Of a DNA stretch of 64,000 bases, positions 59,801 to 64,000 are shown piece by piece (positions within the stretch are counted from its first letter, which is position 1; the number at the start of each line of letters is the position of its first letter). The notes below the pieces were generated by a model. It saw only the letters and a list, made by a program, of their open reading frames with translations, was not told the origin of the DNA and made no database searches. Source of the stretch: Colias croceus. Its lineage: Eukaryota > Arthropoda > Insecta > Lepidoptera > Pieridae. A program made the translations under genes and the position numbers. The DNA is taken from assembly GCF_905220415.1 (NCBI RefSeq), contig NC_059546.1, forward strand, positions 9,238,001 through 9,302,000, read 5' to 3'.

Positions 59801-62800
59801 TGCTGTTGCATCATCAGGTATGTAAAGTGTTTGGTGGTTTTGTGTGTTGGGAATTTTTGCAGTTCTCGGACATACATAACTTCTATAAATGTAATTGGGA
59901 TTGCATTTAAAATCTATAATTTTTTTATCAAAATAGATATTGCTAAAATGCCATTTAACCATTACAGTAATAAAGAGAAGTTTTTTTTAACATATAATAT
60001 TCCTATGAAATAATCGTATTTTCTATACAAAGTAGCTTTTATAATATAAAATCAATCTTCTTGATTGTTTTATTTCTTGAATGAAAAATTCTCAAAATTA
60101 ATTTGTCTACCACTTCTCTCTAAACTTGACGATCTCTTTGTACACCAATAGGCTGAAATAAACTCGCGCACGGGCTCGAAGCTGGGCATCTCGCCGCTGA
60201 TGCTGGCGGCGATGAACGGGCACACGGCGGCCGTGCGGCTGCTGCTCGACTGCGGCTCCGACATCAACGCGCAGATCGAGACCAACCGCAACACGGCGCT
60301 CACGCTCGCTTGCTTCCAAGGTATCTTACATAATACATAAATACTTAAATTCGACTGGTACATGAGCTAACTTCGTAAAAAATCTTCATTTGCTAACTTC
60401 ACTTTCTTGATTGAAAATAAGAAATATTGTCTATCTATAATGACCTACGTATTCGATCAACAAAACATATTTCAGGAAATATTCTTCAATCTTTGCTCCA
60501 TTATAGTTAGAACGGTCATATTATGTAGATCATATGTATATCTATTATCTACATTAACGAATATTCGATTGAATCATTCGTTTTATAGCATTAAATATTT
60601 TTAAGTAATTGATTAACAAATTTGTGTATAATTCGGCCAGGTCGACACGAAGTGGTCAGCCTGTTACTAGACCGCAAGGCGAACGTGGAACACCGCGCGA
60701 AGACTGGTCTCACACCGCTCATGGAGGCGGCTAGCGGCGGCTACGTGGAGGTGGGCCGCGTGCTGCTGGACAAGGGCGCGGACGTGAACGCGCCGCCCGT
60801 GCCCTCGTCGCGCGACACGGCGCTCACCATCGCCGCGGACAAGGGGCACACCAAGTTCGTGGAGCTGCTGCTGCAGAGGTAACCACACGTACACGATTTG
60901 GCTCTGTTTGATAACGGTCTACTGCTTGAGATCGCGTCCGTCCCCTCTGCGCTCCTATTCCGCAAGACATCTTGTTAGATGGTTAACGCACGGTGACGTC
61001 ACAACTCATAGGAAAATAACATCTCTTATTATTATTTTTTATAAAAATAGATAAAATTCGATCACGAAGCGGTATTTGAACCCGCGTCTATCAGCCATTC
61101 CGAGCGGCCAACAGTAAAATAAAAAATCACTTTCGTAAACGTTATGACGTAAAAATATTTTTTTATTGTAAAATCACGTTTTATTTATTTTTTATGTTTT
61201 TTACTAGGCGAGCAGCAGTAGAAGTGAAAAACAAGAAAGGCAACTCCCCATTATGGCTCGCCGCTAACGGCGGCCATCTTGCCGTCGTCGAGATGCTTTA
61301 CGCAGCGGGCGCCGACATCGACTCACAGGACAATAGAAAGGTATTTTTATAAAATGAATCAATTTGTTTTACGGCCGATTTTTCAATCCTTGGTTAAAAT
61401 TTATCCGTCCATTAAAATATTATTTATAATTAATATTAATTGAAAAATCAGCCCTAAGGAATTTAAAATAACGTTCAAATTTATTTTTTGGCTTCATATT
61501 TTTTGTGTAACTAAAATTGTATGTATTTTTTATGTTTTAGGTATCTTGCCTGATGGCAGCCTTCCGCAAGGGTCACACGAAAGTGGTCAAGTGGATGGTT
61601 GGTGTCGTCACGCAGTTCCCTTCAGACCAGGAGATGACTAGGTATGTTAAAGTTTGTTTAATTTTTCTTCTAATTCTTTTTGCACTGGAGATTATGAATA
61701 TAGTTAAAATCGCAGATGTTTTGTTTAAATTCTTATAAATTAAGAATTATAATCTAAAAATGTTGTTTTTATTAAAATACGTATTTCAATTTCCATGTAT
61801 CTACCCGAGAAAGTCTGTATTGGCTGATGTAGAGAAAAATTTGAAGTTGAAAATTGATAAATGTGCTAATTAGTGTACTGTACGTCAGGTACATCTGCAC
61901 GATATCGGACAAGGAGCTGCTGGAGAAGTGCCAGGAGTGCGTGCGCGCGATCCGCGCGGCGAAGGAGACGCAGGCGGCGCGCGCCAACCAGAACGCGACC
62001 ATCCTGCTGGAGGAGCTCGACGCGGAGCGCTGCCGCGAGGAGAGCCGCCGCCAGGCCGCCGCGAGGCGCCGCGAGCGCAAGAAGAAGAAGAAGCTCGAGA
62101 AGAAGGTACGCACTGCACACCCGGTATAGCTGCACAGTCATTCATTAGATCAAAAAAATTTCCCTGTGCTATTTATTGTATTTGTCGATTGTATTTATCG
62201 GTATTCGGAGGTAGTTTTCCAAAAATAAAAACTGGATAATATGCGCCCAAAGATGCTTTATAAGTCTATATTTATTTAAAATAAATATCTAAGACAGTTA
62301 CGATTTCAGAATACATTTCAATATTTTTCATGAAAAATTCACCTAAAGTTTGCCATTTTTTTTAAAGTATAAGAAATTGACACGTGGGTGTTCTACTCTT
62401 ACATTTTAAATACATCCCTTGATCGATAAATACAATAAATAGCACAGGGAAATTTTTTTGATCTAATGAAAGACTGTGAGCTGTGCTGTGTTGAGTTACA
62501 GCATGCGGTTTTGGGTGTGTTACAAGATGGTTTTACCCGCTCACTCGTGAACATTAAGCTGTAAAACTGGTTAAATTAGCTGTTCCGTTAATAGCTAGCA
62601 AAGTTGTTAATTGTAGATCCAATATGTTCAGATAATTTTCACAAAGTAACGTATAAAAATTACAGCTCTATCGACAAACCATACGTGATGACTTTGTCAT
62701 TTTATTTACATATAAAATAGACACTCTTGAGGGACAAATGGACACGTCTTTCCGTTGTTATTTCAGATTACTTACTTCTATGTTGTTGAAACCCCGAAGT

Positions 62801-63001
62801 GGGACTTTTCATCTGAGACGAGAACTCCATTACTAACATACATGGGTTTATCAGGAGGAGAGGCGCAAGCTGCAAGCGGAGAACGTGAAGAACACGCTGT
62901 ACTGCGAGAAGGCGTCGGGCGAGTGCTCGGAGGGCGGCGAGCCGGACGACGAGCCCGCCGCCAAGGAGGAGGGCGACTCGGGCATCGATGCCAACTCGCA
63001 G
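29881..63001 (+). CDS. mask: MASK/ANKHD1 ankyrin-repeat, KH-domain protein (29 exons visible, 3' end outside)
   Basis: Exons: 29881-30069, 31661-31784, 41145-41310, 42834-43095, 43607-43828, 45052-45309, 45744-45897, 46326-46536, 46900-47113, 47827-48052, 49449-49868, 50092-50462, 51226-51324, 51821-51905, 52212-52271, 52594-52682, 53302-53541, 56031-56177, 56962-57126, 57539-57687, 57967-58255, 58947-59156, 59545-59817, 60152-60320, 60641-60878, 61208-61340, 61541-61641, 61889-62105, 62855-63001. Phases agree throughout: 1876 codons. MASK is a cytoplasmic scaffold known as a Hippo-pathway (Yorkie/YAP) cofactor that also acts in receptor tyrosine kinase signalling. In order: acidic Ser-rich N-terminus; 15 ankyrin repeats (about residues 185-672); a long Ala/Pro/Gln/Gly linker; 10 ankyrin repeats (about 1418-1752); a Lys/Arg/Glu-rich coiled coil; and a tail with GDSGIDANSQ. 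The 15 + 10 layout is that of MASK/ANKHD1. The KH domain should follow beyond 64000. One intron uses a GC donor (52272). Confidence 0.97.
30255..30994 (-). pseudogene. Unidentified, frameshifted protein-coding relic antisense in mask intron 1
   Basis: On the minus strand four adjacent frames read like one protein broken by frameshifts and stops. They are: a start block with GPFNIKISTGTLL (ATG at 30994); a block from about 30945 containing CMLSIRITQDCNSDWFLKLS; a block containing GPCNSLETNIFARIAAGVID and HNMVHDYLLQIRKI; and a C-terminal block containing VKRIHFFCSSHCLDACDSS, LTTDSPVSWNYKESLEYRLG and MYYDFLTFYGIFGKQLRPYR, ending TGA at 30255-30257. Amino-acid composition is ordinary and the DNA is GC-richer than the intron, unlike random AT-rich frames. 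Summed length is about 240 codons. I do not recognise the family. A captured gene fragment, an old transposon gene or an endogenous viral relic are all possible. No intact frame remains. Confidence 0.5.
31785..41144 (+). other. Large 9.4-kb mask intron 2
   Basis: Apart from the MITE at 32589-32754 I can support no element or exon. It is AT-rich, with short GC-richer patches near 33890-34000, 34500-34620 and 34890-35060. Open frames such as 36653-36994 show no domain and no splice logic. Long first introns often carry enhancers, but none can be read here. Confidence 0.4.
32589..32754. mobile_element. 166-bp hairpin MITE with TAA duplication
   Basis: The ends GAGCTAGCGTGCAAGAGCAA and (reversed) GAGCTAGCGCGCAAGAGCAA match at 19 of 20, and the arms stay complementary for about 70 bp (TTTTGTCTCCGCAACTATTT...). 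TAA flanks both sides. PIF/Harbinger-like by target duplication. Confidence 0.85.
41825..42085 (-). mobile_element. Non-autonomous Helitron in mask intron 3
   Basis: On the minus strand it starts TCTTAATATATATAAATCTC and ends GGGCGAAGCTGCGGGCGG followed by TAAGCTAG, between A and T. It carries GTGTCACAATGTTTGTCC and CCACTTAACCGATTATAATA. A 5'-truncated relative lies nested at 55800-55955. An internal segment at about 41880-41960 (GGCCCGATCGGTCC) is absent from that relative. Confidence 0.8.
44868..44893. repeat. Perfect 11-bp stem hairpin in mask intron 5
   Basis: CCGCGATCTAT, four-base loop CGTA, then ATAGATCGCGG. It lies in a GC-richer patch (about 44755-44910) without recognisable transposon ends. 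Confidence 0.6.
45615..45693. repeat. Partial second copy of the AAGCTATTGCATAGC repeat
   Basis: Nearly identical to 19329-19407, from AAGCTATTGCATAGCTTCTA to AACGAAAAACCTCACGC, then diverges. It lies 51 bp upstream of mask exon 7 (45744). Copy 1's right half and inverted end are absent. Confidence 0.85.
47230..47613. mobile_element. 384-bp MITE with perfect 26-bp TIRs in mask intron 9
   Basis: It starts GGGGCCATCCATAAAGTACG (then TCACAC) and ends with the exact reverse complement. TGA flanks both ends (47227-47229, 47614-47616). The interior is C-rich (CACCCCCCCGTCC, CCCCTCCCACCCC) with repeated GTCACA. No ORF. Superfamily uncertain; a 3-bp duplication fits PIF/Harbinger. Confidence 0.85.
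48226..49063. mobile_element. 838-bp element with about 180-bp terminal inverted repeats
   Basis: The ends GGGTGTCCCAGAAGTCGACG and its complement at 49042-49061 open arms that stay almost identical for about 180 bp (through ATGCCACACCAGTTATCAGA and GTACACCATGTGACAG). TA flanks are present. The middle has no ORF. Such arms would fold into a long dsRNA hairpin in the mask pre-mRNA (intron 10). Class unclear. Confidence 0.8.
49601..49768 (+). repeat. mask: Coding minisatellite, 7 x 24 bp (APAHQQVP)
   Basis: Seven in-frame units encode APAHQQVP, APAHQQVP, APAHQQVP, VPAHQQVP, VPAHQQVP, VPAHQQVP and APAHQPVP. The DNA units are nearly identical (CCTGCCCACCAGCAAGTGCC), a sign of recent slippage or unequal exchange. 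Confidence 0.93.
50256..50375 (+). repeat. mask: Coding minisatellite of 18-bp units (APAGMT)
   Basis: About 6.7 units encode APAGMA, APAGVT, APAGMT, PPAAMT, APAGMT, APANMT and APAG. The variants are more diverged than in the 24-bp array of the preceding exon. Confidence 0.9.
52906..53034 (+). CDS. Candidate mask cassette exon (43 codons, phase 0/0)
   Basis: A GC-rich 129-bp island between mask exons 16 and 17. It is preceded by CCTATACTAG and followed by GTAACT. Both neighbouring exons have phase-0 junctions here, and this exon would keep the frame. The translation is protein-like and Lys/Arg/Cys-containing (NTPIQDRPRAKATRKCAKFG, then CKFLLLEALHRLGQHINEVG). The other forward frames are interrupted. 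It would add 43 residues before the Gln-rich exon. Alternatives: a mobile-element fragment or a degraded exon. It is not counted in the constitutive mask model. Confidence 0.45.
53377..53481 (+). repeat. mask: Polyglutamine tract, 35 codons, in mask exon 17
   Basis: Mixed CAG and CAA codons, about residues 1076-1110, flanked by further Gln-rich sequence (QQLQELQKQQLQQL before, LQQQQYVQDMQQR after). Codon mixing should restrain slippage, but allele length is likely polymorphic. Confidence 0.95.
53888..54022 (-). mobile_element. Helitron 3' fragment joined to an 18-bp minisatellite
   Basis: Shares CTAGCTTTTCGCC, GTAGTCAAAGAAAAACCCGC and GTGGGATTTCCGGGATAAAA with the 18801-19022 Helitron, then diverges at about 53980 and runs into the tandem array at 54023. 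No TC start was found. The array may be an internal part of a longer Helitron. Confidence 0.6.
54023..54316 (+). repeat. 18-bp minisatellite, left array (about 16 units)
   Basis: Units ACGCGCGTGAGTGATTAT and ACGCGGGTGAGTGATTAT alternate irregularly, ending in ACGCGATTTAC. The 18-bp period leaves frames open (DYTRVS repeated), which is an artefact. The alternating CG core is Z-DNA-prone. Confidence 0.95.
54755..55012 (+). repeat. 129-bp tandem duplication between the minisatellite arrays
   Basis: Two adjacent, essentially identical units (54755-54883, 54884-55012) start ATCACTTTTCTACAATTTTA and end GCATGCGTAAATCGCGTA. They contain a GATGATGATATTGATGATGA stretch. The unit end, GTAAATCGC, is the inverse of the left array's inner edge, GCGATTTAC. 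Confidence 0.93.
55011..55210 (-). repeat. 18-bp minisatellite, right array in inverted orientation (about 11 units)
   Basis: Reverse-complement units of the left array (ATAATCACTCACCCGCGT and ATAATCACTCACGCGCGT), with the same two GCGCG/GCGGG variants. Left and right arrays could pair over 200 bp. Confidence 0.95.
55656..56000 (+). mobile_element. Helitron ending 30 bp before mask exon 18, carrying a nested Helitron
   Basis: Starts TCTAGTACTAATAGTATAAA after A and ends GCGGGCGGAAAGCTAGCTAG before T (56001). The interior matches the 19724 and 21100 copies. It is split at about 55799 by a second Helitron of the 41825 type. Its 3' end supplies sequence just upstream of the exon 18 acceptor (56030). 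Confidence 0.75.
55800..55955 (-). mobile_element. Nested, 5'-truncated Helitron of the 41825 type
   Basis: CTAGCTTACCGCCCGCGGCT to GGACAAACATTGTGACA matches 41825-42063 but lacks the segment ending TATATTAAGA. Being inside 55656-56000, it is the younger insertion. Confidence 0.7.
56284..56549. mobile_element. MITE with AACCGACTTC ends (copy 2)
   Basis: Inverted relative to 18149-18410 and closely matching over ACTGGGCCTATCCGAATAAA, CGACACCATCCCGCATCGAA and CAGAAACCTCGGAGTAATCG. It lies in mask intron 18. Confidence 0.8.
58805..58933 (+). mobile_element. 3' tail of a LINE retrotransposon next to mask exon 22
   Basis: GACGGTTGCCTGGAAGAAAT, GGCTTATAGCC and ATAAGGCCGCCCATTG resemble a 3'-UTR tail shared by lepidopteran non-LTR elements (recalled, not searched). 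It ends in an (AATA)n-type tail, AGAATAAATAAATAAATAAG. Only about 130 bp remain, as in a 5'-truncated insertion. The tail stops 13 bases before the exon 22 start (58947). Confidence 0.65.
61061..61115 (-). repeat. Possible tRNA-derived SINE remnant
   Basis: On the minus strand GCTGATAGACGCGGGTTCAA then ATACCGCTTCGTGATCG contains GGTTCAAATAC, close to a Pol III B-box/T-arm. No complete cloverleaf, A-box or element ends are visible. Confidence 0.3.
61373..61454. repeat. GGCCGATTTTTCAAT MITE, internally deleted copy
   Basis: GGCCGATTTTTCAATCC and, reversed at the other end, GGGCTGATTTTTCAATT enclose about 50 bp of AT-rich DNA in mask intron 26. The same ends occur at 63154-63282. Confidence 0.7.
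62128..62482. mobile_element. 355-bp TIR element in mask intron 28
   Basis: The ends AGCTGCACAGTC... and reversed AGCTCACAGTC... lead into about 45 bp of near-identical arms (CATTAGATCAAAAAAATTTC then CCTGTGCTATTTATTG). Non-coding. No clear target duplication. Confidence 0.75.
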
Positions 63002-63153
63002 GTACACACACACATATCGTGTATATCTTACGATCTAAAGGCTGGTTTACACGTATTAAGTTAATAGGAAGATAACTAAATAATAACTGATTAATTGCGT
63101 GTAAACACACATTTTAGTAGCAAGTCCCAAGTTAAAATTTAGCTAACAACTAA

Positions 63154-63282
63154 GGGCCGATTTTTCAATGCTTGGATAAAACTTATCCGTCCAAATACGG
63201 GCAATTAGAATACATATTTAAAATGGTAGTTTTCTACATTATTTGACGAATAAGTTTTAACCAAGGATTGAAAAATCAGCCC
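63154..63282. mobile_element. GGCCGATTTTTCAAT MITE
   Basis: Ends GGGCCGATTTTTCAATGCTT and reversed GGGCTGATTTTTCAATCCTT, flanked by TAA and TTA (imperfect). A further partial member follows at about 63323-63430. All lie in the mask intron after exon 29. Confidence 0.7.
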
Positions 63283-63430
63283 TTAATATAATAATTAGAA
63301 TTTTGTCTATTTACTCTATTTAGGGCCGATTTTTCAATCCCGAGATAAACAGTCTAATAACTACCCCTCGAATAGATTTATTCAATTGTTTATCTAACTC
63401 ATAACGGCTCGCCTATTTTTCAATCGTGAT

Positions 63431-64000
63431 TTATTTGATGAATAACCAAATATCTGACCAAATATTTCCATATTGGCAGCTCTGCTCTCGGAGTGACGAA
63501 ACAAACATATTAAATTAGTGAGGTTAGAGCGGGATAGAGTCAACTCTTGCAATTTGTCAACAACCGTCATTATGACTCACGTCAGGAGTGCATTTTAAGT
63601 TTATCTTGTGTTCTATGATTGTTGATTATTGTTTTGATTCCAGTAAAGAGTTTTGATTAAATTTGTGTTTAAATTTATATATTTTACGATGGAAACGACA
63701 TAAAGGCAGCGTTCGACAAATTTTCAATGGCATGGTCATCAATACTACCAAAAACATCAATTTCAATATGATTTTAGTTGATAATAATTATATAGAAAGA
63801 GGCTTAATTGTTATAGTCCTTTCCACCTAAGATGATTTCTGTGACACATCGATTTTTGACACGTGTAGTCTTTACTGAAATCATATCAATTGTTTCCGAT
63901 AATCGATAATATTTTATATGGAAATGAAATCGATTTGAATAAAGTACCAAAATTAGTTTTTTCGGCATTTCGCCAACAATTAACTAAGGAAACTTATACC
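63431..64000 (+). other. mask intron sequence at the window edge
   Basis: No exon or element ends are recognisable; the next mask exon must lie beyond the window. AT-rich and unremarkable. Confidence 0.4.

Larger units (their letters stand above)
58947..61641 (+). other. mask: mask ankyrin block 2: 10 repeats across 6 exons
   Basis: Starts at HDTALTLACAGGHEELVELL and ends at the divergent repeat KVSCLMAAFRKGHTKVVKWM. Other repeats include GFTPLILAATAGHEKIVEIL, GLTPLMEAASGGYVEVGRVL and GNSPLWLAANGGHLAVVEML. The next exon (61889-62105) is a charged coiled coil with a run of Lys/Arg (RRRERKKKKKLEKK), a possible nuclear localisation signal. Confidence 0.93.

Noticed and set aside
61061..61115. 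A functional tRNA gene
   Set aside because: Only a B-box-like stretch is present; acceptor stem and A-box cannot be built.

Overview
The window is nuclear DNA of an insect, almost certainly a moth or butterfly. Short GC-richer exons sit in AT-rich introns that are full of short Helitrons, MITEs and a LINE tail of the kind common in Lepidoptera. No bacterial, organellar or CRISPR features were seen. All exon coordinates below come from reading splice sites and codon phase by eye. In each gene the exon lengths sum to a whole number of codons.

Three host genes are present. (1) esc/EED, the WD40 subunit of Polycomb repressive complex 2, lies on + at 1492-4528 (7 exons, 411 aa, complete). (2) An SLC35F3/F4-type multi-pass solute carrier lies on - at 20637-11683 (9 exons, 489 aa, complete) and converges on esc. 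Its stop codon is followed by a repeat that stays open in the same frame for 275 codons. (3) mask/ANKHD1, the giant ankyrin-repeat and KH-domain protein, lies on + from 29881 and runs off the right edge. Twenty-nine constitutive exons (1876 codons) are visible. They cover both ankyrin blocks (15 + 10 repeats) and the Gln/Pro/Ala-rich linker, but not the KH domain. SLC35F and mask are divergent, and their shared 9.2-kb upstream interval is largely transposon-derived.

That interval holds a complete, apparently very young Ty3/gypsy-type LTR retrotransposon (21277-25924). It has two indistinguishable 167-bp LTRs, a 5-bp target duplication and an uninterrupted 1305-codon gag-pol frame. Beside it lie TIR elements and a near-perfect 280-bp palindromic MITE. 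The introns of SLC35F and mask carry at least six Helitron copies or fragments, several nested, plus foldback elements and minisatellites. Several of these abut splice sites.

The observations most worth following are: an unidentified, frameshifted protein-coding relic antisense in mask intron 1 (30255-30994); a phase-compatible candidate cassette exon of mask (52906-53034); the possible stop-codon readthrough of SLC35F; inverted 18-bp minisatellite arrays around a 129-bp tandem duplication in a mask intron; and an esc intron minisatellite with eight CACGTG E-boxes. The long AT-rich stretches 1-826, 4890-10240, 31785-41144 and 63431-64000 show no other feature I can support.
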